The notes: generated by a model from the sequence alone, not told the origin. 64,000 bases of DNA from Flavobacterium croceum DSM 17960 (GCF_002917885.1 NZ_PQNY01000008.1:1-64000); one strand, 5' to 3'. Shown: positions 12,269 to 22,269, counted from the first letter of the stretch. Made by a program: numbers and translations.

Positions 12269-13948
12269 CTACAAAACTATTGTATTGTAAGCTTCTTCGT
12301 GTACATTGGCAACAGCTCTACCTGAAGGATCGTTCATATTTTTAAAAGCTTCGTCCCACTCTAAGGCTTTTTGTGTACTACAAGCTACACTGGCTTCTTG
12401 CGGAACACACAATGCTGCTGTATCACTAGGAAAATGCTCGCTAAAAATGGTTCGATAATAATATTCTTCTTTATTCGTAGGCGTTTGAATAGGGAACTTA
12501 TATTTTGCATTAGCCAGTTGCTCATCTGACACTTCCTTCGATACTATTTCTTTGAGCGTGTCTATCCAACTATAGCCTACCCCATCGCTAAATTGTTCTT
12601 TTTGGCGCCAAGCAACACTTTCTGGCAACATATCTTCAAACGCTTTTCGTAATACCCATTTTTCCATTCGTTCACCATTGATCATCTTGTCTTGAGGGTT
12701 TATAGTCATAGCTACATCCATAAATTCTTTATCTAAAAACGGAACTCTACCTTCAATTCCCCATGCTGCTAAACTTTTATTAGCCCGCAAGCAATCGTAC
12801 ATGTGCAATTTGCTTAATTTACGAACTGTTTCTTCATGAAATTCTCTTGCATTTGGGGCTTTATGAAAATACAAATAACCTCCAAATAACTCATCAGATC
12901 CTTCGCCAGATAATACCATTTTTATACCCATAGATTTAATAACACGTGCCATTAAATACATAGGTGTAGAAGCTCGCACGGTAGTAACATCATAGGTTTC
13001 TAGATTATAAATAACATCACGAACAGCATCTAAACCTTCTTGAATGGTAAATTTTATTTCGTGATGAATTGTTCCTAAATGATTGGCTACTTTTTGAGCC
13101 GCTGCCAAATCGGGAGATCCTTCTAGCCCTACGGCAAATGAATGCAATTGCGGATACCATGCTTCGGCAACATCGTCTGACTCGATACGTTTTTGGGCAT
13201 ATTTTTTGGCAATTGCCGATGTAATAGAAGAATCTAACCCTCCAGATAATAATACGCCATAAGGCACATCGCTCATTAATTGTCTGTGTACTGCTGCTTC
13301 GAGTGCTACTTTAATTTTTTGGATATCAGTTTCATTATCTTTTACGGCATCATAGTCTACCCAATCTCTTTTGTACCATTGAACCAATTTTCCGTCTTTG
13401 CTAGAAAGATAGTGCCCTGGAGGAAACAGTTCTATTTTTGAGCAATATCCTTCTAATGCTTTAAGTTCTGAAGCTACATAAAAAGTTCCGTGTTTATCCC
13501 AACCCATATACAAGGGAATGATACCCATGTGGTCGCGAGCTACAAAATATTCATTTTTTTCTACATCGTACAACGCAAATCCAAATATACCATTCATTTC
13601 ATCAATAAAATCGACTCCTTTTTCTTTATAAAGAGCTAAAATTACTTCACAATCACTTTGCGTTTGAAAATTGTATTTTCCTTCAAATTGTTTGCGTAAT
13701 TCTCTATGGTTGTAAATTTCTCCATTGGCTGCTAAAACCAAATTTTTATCTTCACTAAAAAGAGGTTGTTTCCCTGATGCAGGATCTACGATAGCCAATC
13801 TTTCGTGTGCTAAAATCGCTTTGTCATTACTAAATATTCCGCTCCAATCTGGACCTCTATGACGAATTATTTTTGACATTTCGAGTACCTGAGGTCTTAC
13901 AATCTCAGATTTTTGCTTCAATTCAAAGGCACATACAATACCACACAT
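12269..13948 (-). CDS. asnB: Asparagine synthetase B (glutamine-hydrolysing)
   Basis: This enzyme makes asparagine from aspartate, ATP and glutamine. The 559 residues begin MCGIVCAFEL, so Cys2 becomes the N-terminal nucleophile of the class II glutaminase domain. RHRGPDWSG, ANGEIYNHREL and the ammonia-tunnel region follow. The synthetase domain has the PP-loop LLSGGLDSSITSAIA near residue 235 and LSGEGSDELFGGY. The C-terminus resembles E. coli AsnB (558 residues). It is divergent from a second AsnB-like gene at 14230 and carries its own terminator. Confidence 0.97.
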   Translation of the reverse strand: MCGIVCAFELKQKSEIVRPQVLEMSKIIRHRGPDWSGIFSNDKAILAHERLAIVDPASGKQPLFSEDKNLVLAANGEIYNHRELRKQFEGKYNFQTQSDCEVILALYKEKGVDFIDEMNGIFGFALYDVEKNEYFVARDHMGIIPLYMGWDKHGTFYVASELKALEGYCSKIELFPPGHYLSSKDGKLVQWYKRDWVDYDAVKDNETDIQKIKVALEAAVHRQLMSDVPYGVLLSGGLDSSITSAIAKKYAQKRIESDDVAEAWYPQLHSFAVGLEGSPDLAAAQKVANHLGTIHHEIKFTIQEGLDAVRDVIYNLETYDVTTVRASTPMYLMARVIKSMGIKMVLSGEGSDELFGGYLYFHKAPNAREFHEETVRKLSKLHMYDCLRANKSLAAWGIEGRVPFLDKEFMDVAMTINPQDKMINGERMEKWVLRKAFEDMLPESVAWRQKEQFSDGVGYSWIDTLKEIVSKEVSDEQLANAKYKFPIQTPTNKEEYYYRTIFSEHFPSDTAALCVPQEASVACSTQKALEWDEAFKNMNDPSGRAVANVHEEAYNTIVL

Positions 13949-14179
13949 AATTATTATTTTATTTAGTAAGCAAATTTCTACTTTAAATACAATATTAAAA
14001 ATTAAAATTTAAAATTTAATTATAGATTGTAACTTAAATTAATAAAAAAAGATAATTATGAAACTCAACAAGCTATTATTAATACTGTGAGATTAAAATT
14101 TTTAGATTTCACAAATAAAGGTTATTCATTTTTCCTGCAAATTCGTTAAAATTATAAACAAAAAACTTTAAATTTTATG

Positions 14180-14187
14180 TATATTTG
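14180..14187 (+). promoter_or_regulatory. -7 box upstream of the second asparagine synthetase gene
   Basis: TATATTTG matches TAnnTTTG. No TTTG lies 19-21 bases upstream, so only half the promoter is seen. It overlaps a possible TTG start at 14185, which argues for the ATG at 14230. Confidence 0.5.
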
Positions 14188-14229
14188 AAAATTCAATTTA
14201 TACATCAATATAGAAATCCGTCTAATTAT

Positions 14230-16092
14230 ATGTGTGGAATATCTGGCTTTACGCTTAAAACAGATAACGGAACTTTAAAAAATTCGCTTTTAGAAAATTT
14301 TAAAACACTACAAAATCATCGAGGTCCAGATCACAATGCGCTTTGGAACATAAATAACACCTATTTTTTTCATGATCGTTTGGCTGTTATAGATGGCTCT
14401 GCAACGGCCAATCAACCTTTTTATAATGATCGCTATGTTTTGTGTTACAATGGAGAAATCTATAATTTTGAAAAACTTAAAAAAAATTTACCAAACGTAC
14501 ATTTCCAATCGGCATCGGATACCGAAGTTTTATTTTATTATTTAATTGAATTTGGTATCGATAAAACGCTAAAAGATATTAAAGGAATGTTTGCCTTTTC
14601 CTTTTATTGTACAACCACACAAGAACTATTTTTGGCTCGTGATAGATATGGTATAAAGCCTCTTTATTTTGTAAATAATTCTGGTGTTTTTGCATTTGCT
14701 TCAGAAACCAGAACTCTAGCAAAATCTTTACAATTAAAACCCGATTCTTATAAAACCATTATGTCTATAAATAGTACTGTAGAAGGAAGTACTACTTATA
14801 CGCTGTTTAATGATATTAAAAACATCAATGCTGGAACGTATTTAAAAGTTTCTGAGCACTTTACAGTTACTGAACATACTTACTACAAATTGTCTGATGA
14901 TATTGATGAAAATTTGTTTAATGAACAAAAGAAAAAGTCTAAAAAACAAGTAATTACAGAATTTGAAAATTTACTTGGTAGTTCTGTAGAGCAAATGCTT
15001 ACGAGTGATTTTCCTGTGGGTTCTTTGGTAAGCGGAGGCATTGACTCTTCAATAATAAGTTCGCTTGCCAAACAATACAGCCCAAATATTGAATTGTATA
15101 CTGCAAATATTGTTGGAAAACATTCAGAATATGAAGACACAAAACTCTTAGCCTCTCATTTGAATTTAAACTTAAAAAAAGTAGATTTTTTACCGACGGA
15201 TTTTTTAAACAATTGGCAACAAGCTACAGAATATAATGCAGCGCCTATAGTATATTTTACCAATGCACTTCCATTGGCGCAAGTAACCAAATTAGCTCGA
15301 AATAACAACCGAAAAGTTGTTCTCTCTGGAGAAGGAGCCGATGAATTGTTTTTGGGTTATTCAAAATTAATTGCACAACGCTATAAAAGTGCATTATTGT
15401 TGCCCGAAACAGTATTGAAAAAGTTATACAAAGTATATCCTGCATTGCACAACTACTTATTTCCTTCCAATTACAGTAATTTAGAGCCTTTTAACATTCG
15501 ATTAGCAAATGGTTTTAAAAGCGAAGTTCTATACAATGAAGGAAATGATATCTATAATTTTATTCCAAAAAATACCAAGAAATATTATGTAGATAGTTAT
15601 GAAATGATGCAAAAACATTTACATGCTTTATTGTATAGAAATGATAGAATGGGCATGATGTCATCTGTAGAAGTGCGATTTCCTTTTTTGCATGAAGATG
15701 TAATAAAATACATTATGAACCTTCCATTGGAATACAAAACAAAACGCACTGTTGATTTTCACAATAAAAAACATCCTTTTCTTACAGATAAATGGATTGT
15801 AAGAGAAATAGCTAAGAAATATTTGCCAAAAAAGTTAGTTTCAAAAAACAAAAATGGTTTACCTATTGATGGATTAACCAATTTGAAAATACAAAAAGAT
15901 TTTTTTACCAACGGATATATAGCAGAACATTTACAGCTTACCAAGCAGGCTTTACACTATATGATAGAAAATGAAAATCCATATTTTATAGGAAAATTAG
16001 CTTCTGTAGAAGTATTTGCCATGCTTTATGAATACCACTGCAATACAGAAGAAATTCAAGAAAAAATAAACCGTAACTGTTACTACAAATAG
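14230..16092 (+). CDS. AsnB-like asparagine synthase (glutamine-hydrolysing), second paralogue
   Basis: This is a class II glutamine amidotransferase fused to an asparagine-synthetase PP-ATPase domain, 620 residues from the chosen start. Catalytic Cys2 must follow the initiator Met, so the ATG of MCGISGFTL is the start rather than the in-frame TTG 45 bases upstream. NHRGPDHN, YNGEIYNFEKL, the PP-loop LVSGGIDSSIISSLA and LSGEGADELFLGYSK are all present. Its long C-terminal domain and divergence from the 12269-13948 enzyme fit the broader AsnB clade often used in amidation of surface polysaccharides or peptides. True asparagine synthesis is equally possible. The next gene is convergent and only 19 bases away. 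Confidence 0.9.
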   Translation: MCGISGFTLKTDNGTLKNSLLENFKTLQNHRGPDHNALWNINNTYFFHDRLAVIDGSATANQPFYNDRYVLCYNGEIYNFEKLKKNLPNVHFQSASDTEVLFYYLIEFGIDKTLKDIKGMFAFSFYCTTTQELFLARDRYGIKPLYFVNNSGVFAFASETRTLAKSLQLKPDSYKTIMSINSTVEGSTTYTLFNDIKNINAGTYLKVSEHFTVTEHTYYKLSDDIDENLFNEQKKKSKKQVITEFENLLGSSVEQMLTSDFPVGSLVSGGIDSSIISSLAKQYSPNIELYTANIVGKHSEYEDTKLLASHLNLNLKKVDFLPTDFLNNWQQATEYNAAPIVYFTNALPLAQVTKLARNNNRKVVLSGEGADELFLGYSKLIAQRYKSALLLPETVLKKLYKVYPALHNYLFPSNYSNLEPFNIRLANGFKSEVLYNEGNDIYNFIPKNTKKYYVDSYEMMQKHLHALLYRNDRMGMMSSVEVRFPFLHEDVIKYIMNLPLEYKTKRTVDFHNKKHPFLTDKWIVREIAKKYLPKKLVSKNKNGLPIDGLTNLKIQKDFFTNGYIAEHLQLTKQALHYMIENENPYFIGKLASVEVFAMLYEYHCNTEEIQEKINRNCYYK

Positions 16093-16111
16093 TATTCTCT
16101 CTCTAGCAATA

Positions 16112-16555
16112 TTATTCTACTGAAACTATCTTATACGGAGTATTATTTATTTTAAATTCATCTCCTGTAGTTTTACCCATTAACTCTAACCCGAGTGGAG
16201 AATTGGGCGAAAGAGAAATAATAACATGTGTATCTATTTCTATTTTGGGTAAAGCCGCACTCACAAACAACCAAATAGTATTGGCTTTTACCAAGCTACC
16301 CAAAGCTATTTTGTTGTGTTTTTTTGTTCTATCAATATGCTGTAAAATTGATTTTTGAGCAATTATTTCTTGTAGTTTTTTAGTAAGTTTTTCCTGCTCT
16401 AAGTGCATCATAGACAATGCTGTTTCGTGTTTATCTCCAGCCGAACCTTTTGCATCATTTTGAGCATCGATGGTTAAACCCAAAATCATATCTCTAAAAA
16501 CATCTTCTTTATCTTGAAGCAGTAAAAGGTGTTGTTGCACGATTTTTTCTTTCAT
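16112..16555 (-). CDS. GreA/GreB C-terminal-like protein
   Basis: The 147-residue protein has a helical, charged N-terminal half (about 1-80) and a C-terminal half that looks like the GreA/GreB FKBP-like domain: GSLVKANTIWLFVSAAL, then ISLSPNSPLGLELMGKTTGDEF. In this motif the SPNSPLGxALxGKxxGD-like segment is the family hallmark. Gre factors rescue backtracked RNA polymerase, but this short flavobacterial form has no obvious acidic pair at the coiled-coil tip, so cleavage activity is uncertain. It may instead bind RNA polymerase in a regulatory way. Confidence 0.7.
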   Translation of the reverse strand: MKEKIVQQHLLLLQDKEDVFRDMILGLTIDAQNDAKGSAGDKHETALSMMHLEQEKLTKKLQEIIAQKSILQHIDRTKKHNKIALGSLVKANTIWLFVSAALPKIEIDTHVIISLSPNSPLGLELMGKTTGDEFKINNTPYKIVSVE

Positions 16556-16633
16556 TATTTAGGCTATAAAAACTTATTAAAACATAAGTATTGCTAAGAA
16601 ATTTTAGAATTAATACCTCTTGATTTATCTTTT

Positions 16634-18379
16634 TTAAAAATCAAATTTATAATTTGCTCCCAATAACACTTGAATACCTTGTACAGGATAGTTAGTCCAT
16701 TTTTGGTAATTTTGATTGGCCATATTATTGCTTTTTACAAAGAAAGTCCATCTATCGTTATACTTAAATCCTACGTGAGCATTGGCATCAAAAAAACTAT
16801 TAAGTTTTACGGTGGTGTTGGTATAGGCAGGTTCGCCAATTGCGGTTACATCTCGAACCATAAGGCGGTCTTTTCTTTCGCCAGTAAAATAAATTTTGAA
16901 GCCAGCATACCATTTTGGAGTAATTTGAAAATCTAATGTTGATGCTAATTTTAAAGCAGGAAGATTATACACTTCTTCAAGGTTTTTGGCGGTATAACTG
17001 TTTAATGTGCCTTGAATACCAAATACAATGTCTTTAGAAACATCTGCTTTTAATTCTCCAAAAAACGAAATTGTTTTTACAGTATCGTACAATACTTCAA
17101 ACGAATTTAAATTTACATAAGGCATCGTAGTATCGGTTTGAAAACTATCGTAAACGTTGGAAACAAACATAGGTTTGTAATTTTCGTTTGTAAAAAAACC
17201 TTTTATATTATAACCTATTCCACTTGCCAATTTTCCTTTTAATCCTACAAAAACATCATACTGTTGGTCTGTTGGATTAATTTGTAAAGTAGGTGATACA
17301 AAATTGTTTTGATCTACAAATTCTTTATACGAATTTTGCTGCAAATTCCCTTCTGCTCCAGCATAACCTATCATTAAATCGCCTACAAGTTTGTACGACG
17401 CCGTAATATTTGGGTATACATAAAACTTACTGCTTGCATTGTCTGAGCCTGAAACGCTGTAAAACACTTTAGCTCCTATATTTACCAACAAATCATCTCG
17501 CGTAATTTGAAAACTTGGCACTAAACCTAAGTTGGTAGCTCCGTAATTATATGCTTTTGAAAGCAAATAACTTTTATCGAAACTTCCTCCTAAATAATCA
17601 AATATAAATTGTGTTTTTATCTTTTGATCTAAAACTTGAATTTCAAAATTTGGTTTTGCTACAAATCTATTTTCTGAAGAAGAAAATTTATCTGAAAAGT
17701 GCGTAAAACCTGCGGTTACATCTTTTAAAATACTTTCTGAAAGTGCTACTTTACCTCCTAACGACAGTGTGTTAAAGTTTTGCTTAGGGTTTATAGCGTT
17801 TAATTGTTCTGGGGTAAAAAAATCATGAGGAACGCCATACCAATTGTACATTTGATTTTGATAACCCAAATCGATATTCCACGATAGTTGTTGTGTTCTA
17901 TTACCATACGTTACATCTAATGCAGAATTTGAAAACGAATTTTTAAGTTCTACATTTTTAATACCACCTTGCGAAGACAAGTGTTTTAACTTTGCTCCAA
18001 CATAATTGTTATTTTCGAGTTGATGCGTAACAAATAACTCTGCGTTAATATTGGTATAATTGCCCGCAGCTAGCGTGGCATAATTGTCGAAATATTTTTC
18101 TTGTTTTGATTTTTCAACAGCTGCTGCTTTTCCTTTTGAAGGAGTAAAGGTAGATGCTACTGGAAAAGAAAAAATGGCGTAGTTTATCACTTCTTTCTCT
18201 GTGGCAACTTCATCTTCAAAAGTAGGTATTTCCTTTACTTTAAAAGCGTCTGATACAGATGGCGTGTATGGTTTTACAACATTTACCACTTCAGAACCTA
18301 TAGGATTTTTTTGTGCATAAACACCTCCAAAAATCAATAATGCAATGGTTGTTTTTTCTATATTTTTGATAAAATTCAT
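16634..18379 (-). CDS. TonB-dependent-receptor-like outer-membrane barrel without a plug domain
   Basis: The 581-residue protein has a signal peptide ending YAQ, a short proline-rich stretch (VVNVVKPYTPSVSDAFKV), and then alternating amphipathic strands typical of a large barrel, ending GANYKFDF with the C-terminal aromatic. No N-terminal carboxypeptidase-like domain or TonB plug is seen, so it is not a normal SusC transporter. It follows the ~1000-residue TPR gene by only nine bases and almost certainly shares its transcript. The pair suggests an outer-membrane barrel with a periplasmic TPR partner. Function unknown. Confidence 0.75.
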   Translation of the reverse strand: MNFIKNIEKTTIALLIFGGVYAQKNPIGSEVVNVVKPYTPSVSDAFKVKEIPTFEDEVATEKEVINYAIFSFPVASTFTPSKGKAAAVEKSKQEKYFDNYATLAAGNYTNINAELFVTHQLENNNYVGAKLKHLSSQGGIKNVELKNSFSNSALDVTYGNRTQQLSWNIDLGYQNQMYNWYGVPHDFFTPEQLNAINPKQNFNTLSLGGKVALSESILKDVTAGFTHFSDKFSSSENRFVAKPNFEIQVLDQKIKTQFIFDYLGGSFDKSYLLSKAYNYGATNLGLVPSFQITRDDLLVNIGAKVFYSVSGSDNASSKFYVYPNITASYKLVGDLMIGYAGAEGNLQQNSYKEFVDQNNFVSPTLQINPTDQQYDVFVGLKGKLASGIGYNIKGFFTNENYKPMFVSNVYDSFQTDTTMPYVNLNSFEVLYDTVKTISFFGELKADVSKDIVFGIQGTLNSYTAKNLEEVYNLPALKLASTLDFQITPKWYAGFKIYFTGERKDRLMVRDVTAIGEPAYTNTTVKLNSFFDANAHVGFKYNDRWTFFVKSNNMANQNYQKWTNYPVQGIQVLLGANYKFDF

Positions 18380-18388
18380 ATCCGCTGT

Positions 18389-21300
18389 TTATTTTTTAAT
18401 AGATGAATTGGTTTTGCTTTCTTCCGATTTTATTTTACTCAATTCGGCAGTAGCCTCATCGACAACATCTTTAAAATCTGTAAAATTTTCTAGTACACTT
18501 TCCAAAATGTATGTAGCTTGATAGCTGTCTTTAAGTCCGTAGAAATTTTTTGCCATAATTACAAGACTTTTTGCGCCCCAGTATTTATATCCCGAAAAAT
18601 CTTTGGCTATTTTTTGTACCGATTTATTCGATTCTTCGTATTTATTTTCTTTATTTTTAAAATAAGCATCATAGTACCAAGCCTCGGCAGCAAGTTCTCC
18701 TTTGGCAATTTTTTGCAACGTGCTATAAGCCGATTTTGCTTTAGCTTCATCTTTGGTTTGTATAGCTGAGCGAGCCACTATAATTTGCGCATCACTTTTT
18801 ATTTTATTGTCAGACTTTGGGTTTAACAATACCTTATCTGCATACAAAACGGCATTAGCATAGTCATCTTTTTCGTAATACGAACGCATTAAATTGGCTT
18901 GAGCAAATGTTTTATTTTGCGGAAAATCGGCTTCATTTTCCAATCTTACTAATACAGGTATTGCTTTTGAGTAATCTGATTGTTTTAAATAAATTTCTGC
19001 AAGTCTGCTTAGTGACTGTTCTGTAAACTCACTTTTGGGTTTTAGTACAACATTTTCATAATGTGTTGTAGCATTGTTTTCCATGCCTTCTGCAAAATAC
19101 AATTGGGCTAAATAGAAATTGGCTTTTAAGCTATTGTTTCCATTTGGAAATTGATTTACATAGCCTGCAAATCCTGAAATAGCTTGTTTTTTATTTCCTT
19201 GTAAATATTGTTTCTCAGCCGATTGGTAAGTATCGCTATCAAGTTCGGCATCTGAAACCTCAATATAGCCTAATGATTTTACCCATGCTGCATATTGGTC
19301 TACTTGATTGTTATCCATATAAATTAATCGTGCCGTAGATACTGCCTCCATAGATTCTGGAGATTTTGGATAATCGGTAGCCACTTTTTTAAACTTTGCT
19401 ATGGCTTGTTCATCTTTATCTGAGTTATAATATATAAGTCCTTGTTTTAATATAGCTTTTGGATTGTAAGTACTGTTTTTAAATTCAGTAAGCAACATAT
19501 CATACGTTTTTATTGCCATATCTGTTTTGTCTTCAGTAATATAAGTATTACCTAGTTCATATAACACATCATCTCTATATTGCGATGATTTATAATTTTG
19601 AAGAAATTTATTAAAATCTTCTATTTTTTTATCGTTTTTACCTACAAAACCATAGCTTATTGCTTTTTGATAGGTTGCATAATCGGCATCTATACTTTTA
19701 AGTTCTATTACTTTGTTGTAAGCTTCCATAGCGGGCCAATATTTTGAAGTTACAAAACGACTATCTCCCAAGCGCAAATAAGCATCGTTTATTCTGGTTT
19801 TATCATCTTTATTTACTTCAATAAATTTCTGGAAATAAGTAGCCGCTTGTTCGTACTCTTTTTGTTTAAAATATGTGTAACCCAAATTATAGAATATATT
19901 TTTATACTCGGGTGTTACTTTTGCTTCTTGGCTATTCTCAAATTGTTTATACGATACTAATGCCTCTTGAAAATTATCTAAAACAAACTCTGTTTCGGCT
20001 TTCCAAAAAGTAGCTCTTGCCAAAAATTTAGCATCTTTGGGTTCTCCAATCGATTTTTTAAACATTTTAAGCGCTTCTTGATAAACGCCATCGTTGTACA
20101 ACTCTATTCCTCTGTAAAACGTAACTTTTTGATACGCATTTTTTGTGTCTGCAGATTTATTTTTATCTAATACCGTTAGGGCTTGCTGATAATTTTTGGA
20201 CGTAACATACGAACTCACTAATAAACTTTGAATTTCATTTTTACTCGTTGAGTTTGGATATTTATCTAAAAACGCATTCAAAATATCTGGCACACTTTGA
20301 TACGAATTACCAATATCGTAACTAAGTTTGGCGTAGTTTAGGGTAGCATCTTCTTGAATTTTTTTATCAAAATCCATTTCAGAAGCGTTTTTAAAAGCGT
20401 TTAAAGCTTGTGGTTTCTTATCTGTTTTTAAGTAACTTTCTCCCAAATGATAAAACCCATTTTGCGCAACATAATCTTTTCCGTCAATTATTTTATTAAA
20501 CTGTGAAATAGCATTTTCGTAATCTTTTTGTTGATAAAAGGTGTAACCTAATTGGTAATAATCGGTATTTGTCCATTGCCCATTTTTTCCTTTGTATTCT
20601 TTTAAATAAGGTAAAGCCTTGTCATATTGCTTTAAATTAAAATAGCTTTCTCCAATTATTTTGTTTAGCTCCGATTTTTCTTGGGCATTGGACTTTGGCA
20701 TAGCCGCGATACCTAACTCTATAGCTTTTTTAAAATTACCCAATTTAAAATTCATATCGGCTTGAAAGTACGATAGTTTTTCTTTGTATTTTTCTTCGCC
20801 CGAAACTTGATCAAAATACGTATTGGCTTCTTTGTAATTATCATTATCATAAGCCATAAAACCTAAATAGTATTTTGCTTGCGAACCATATTCGCCCGAA
20901 TTGGCAACTTTATTGAAATAATTAATCGCTTCTTTTTTGTTTTTGGAAGAAAAATAACAATATCCTTTTTGGAAATTATATTTTTCTAACTCCTCATAAG
21001 TAAGTGCGCTTTCATCTATTTTATCAAAATATTGTAACGCTTTTGGATAATTTGCTTGCTCAAAATAATAATGTGCAACACCCGTATAGGCTTGATTTTG
21101 CTTTGTACTTGTTGGGTTATTTGCCACAAAATCTTCCATAAGTATATCGGCATTGGGTTGGTTTAACCTTATGGCACAATTGGCAATGTAAAACTCAGCA
21201 TCTGTTTTTGTTTCTTCTGAAACCGAAGTTTCTTTTACTTGCTCAAACATAATTTGTGCTGCCAAATATTGTTTTTCTTGATATAAGCTTAAAGCAGTAT

Positions 21301-21403
21301 CAAATTTTGCTAAACTATTGGAATAAACTTCTGTTTTTTGTGCAAAAGCTGTAGTAGCCAATATACTTGCGCTTATTAAAACTATATTTTTTATAGTGTG
21401 CAT
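18389..21403 (-). CDS. Large periplasmic TPR-repeat protein
   Basis: The protein is about 1004 residues with a signal peptide (IVLISASILATTAFAQ) followed by tandem TPR units across nearly its whole length. Repeated blocks such as AQIMFEQV, ALQYFDKI, AINYFNKV, AISQFNKII and AATYFQKFI mark the helices, and YbgF/BamD-like spacing is evident. I start at the second methionine (21403). The in-frame methionine at 21427 overlaps a TAATTTTG -7-like box (21425-21432) on the minus strand and adds a basic stub before the signal peptide. It probably scaffolds an envelope complex with the downstream barrel. No catalytic domain is seen. Confidence 0.85.
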   Translation of the reverse strand: MHTIKNIVLISASILATTAFAQKTEVYSNSLAKFDTALSLYQEKQYLAAQIMFEQVKETSVSEETKTDAEFYIANCAIRLNQPNADILMEDFVANNPTSTKQNQAYTGVAHYYFEQANYPKALQYFDKIDESALTYEELEKYNFQKGYCYFSSKNKKEAINYFNKVANSGEYGSQAKYYLGFMAYDNDNYKEANTYFDQVSGEEKYKEKLSYFQADMNFKLGNFKKAIELGIAAMPKSNAQEKSELNKIIGESYFNLKQYDKALPYLKEYKGKNGQWTNTDYYQLGYTFYQQKDYENAISQFNKIIDGKDYVAQNGFYHLGESYLKTDKKPQALNAFKNASEMDFDKKIQEDATLNYAKLSYDIGNSYQSVPDILNAFLDKYPNSTSKNEIQSLLVSSYVTSKNYQQALTVLDKNKSADTKNAYQKVTFYRGIELYNDGVYQEALKMFKKSIGEPKDAKFLARATFWKAETEFVLDNFQEALVSYKQFENSQEAKVTPEYKNIFYNLGYTYFKQKEYEQAATYFQKFIEVNKDDKTRINDAYLRLGDSRFVTSKYWPAMEAYNKVIELKSIDADYATYQKAISYGFVGKNDKKIEDFNKFLQNYKSSQYRDDVLYELGNTYITEDKTDMAIKTYDMLLTEFKNSTYNPKAILKQGLIYYNSDKDEQAIAKFKKVATDYPKSPESMEAVSTARLIYMDNNQVDQYAAWVKSLGYIEVSDAELDSDTYQSAEKQYLQGNKKQAISGFAGYVNQFPNGNNSLKANFYLAQLYFAEGMENNATTHYENVVLKPKSEFTEQSLSRLAEIYLKQSDYSKAIPVLVRLENEADFPQNKTFAQANLMRSYYEKDDYANAVLYADKVLLNPKSDNKIKSDAQIIVARSAIQTKDEAKAKSAYSTLQKIAKGELAAEAWYYDAYFKNKENKYEESNKSVQKIAKDFSGYKYWGAKSLVIMAKNFYGLKDSYQATYILESVLENFTDFKDVVDEATAELSKIKSEESKTNSSIKK

Positions 21404-21575
21404 TTTTTTGAGTTTTTTAAATATCAAAATTAGGTTACCTGTAATGTATAACGAAGTGTTTTATCTTTTTATTATAAACATTTTTCTTAACATTTAATAC
21501 ACAACGATATTTTATAATAAAATTTGTATAGAATGCGTTATAGTACTACTTTTACAAATAATTTAATTTAAAGTT

Positions 21576-22262
21576 ATGCCAGAAACCGTATTATCGCTTA
21601 AAAATGCTACTATATATCAAGAAAAAAATGTAATTCTTTCAAATGTTAATGTAGATGTAAAAAAAGGAGAATTTATTTACTTAATAGGTAAAACTGGAAC
21701 AGGAAAAAGTAGTTTTTTAAAAACACTCTACGCCGATTTGCCTCTTACAGAAGGTGAAGGAAATGTTGTAGACTACAATTTAGTTGGGTTAAAAGACGAT
21801 GCTATTCCATATCTAAGAAGAAAACTTGGTATTGTATTTCAAGATTTTAAACTTTTAACCGATAGAACTGTTGCCGAAAATTTACTGTTTGTATTACGTG
21901 CTACAGGTTGGACGAATGAAAGTGACATGAAAAACAAAATTGATGAAGTTCTAGAAAAAGTAGGCTTAAGCGGATTTTCTGGAAAAATGCCTCATCAACT
22001 TTCTGGTGGAGAGCAACAGCGTGTTGCTATTGCAAGAGCTTTGCTAAATGATCCCGAAATTATTATTGCCGATGAGCCCACAGGAAATTTAGATCCGCAA
22101 ACAAGTGTAGGTGTACTCGAGCTTTTAAGAAAAATTAATTCATTAGGAAAAACCATTATCATGGCAACACATGATTATGCTATTTTAATGAAATTTCCAA
22201 ACAAAACCCTAAAATGCGAAGACGGAGCCGTATTTGAAGTTATGGTTCAAAAAACCTTATAA
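21576..22262 (+). CDS. ftsE: FtsE-like ABC transporter ATPase
   Basis: The 228-residue ABC ATPase has Walker A GKTGTGKSSFLK, a Q-loop in VFQDFKLL, signature LSGGEQQRVAIARAL, Walker [13 protein letters not shown] and an H-loop in MATHDYAIL. The length and the opening VLSLKNATIYQ fit FtsE, which with FtsX controls peptidoglycan hydrolases at the septum. No ftsX lies next to it, so the assignment rests on sequence alone; a related export ATPase is possible. The gene stands alone, divergent from the TPR operon, with a hairpin directly after the stop. Confidence 0.8.
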   Translation: MPETVLSLKNATIYQEKNVILSNVNVDVKKGEFIYLIGKTGTGKSSFLKTLYADLPLTEGEGNVVDYNLVGLKDDAIPYLRRKLGIVFQDFKLLTDRTVAENLLFVLRATGWTNESDMKNKIDEVLEKVGLSGFSGKMPHQLSGGEQQRVAIARALLNDPEIIIADEPTGNLDPQTSVGVLELLRKINSLGKTIIMATHDYAILMKFPNKTLKCEDGAVFEVMVQKTL

Positions 22263-22269
22263 AAAAAGC

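Noticed and set aside
14058..14090. Possible 10-codon leader peptide (MKLNKLLLIL) before the second asparagine synthetase gene
   Set aside because: It has only one Asn codon, no run of regulatory codons and no attenuator hairpin after it. Such mini-ORFs are common by chance in AT-rich DNA.
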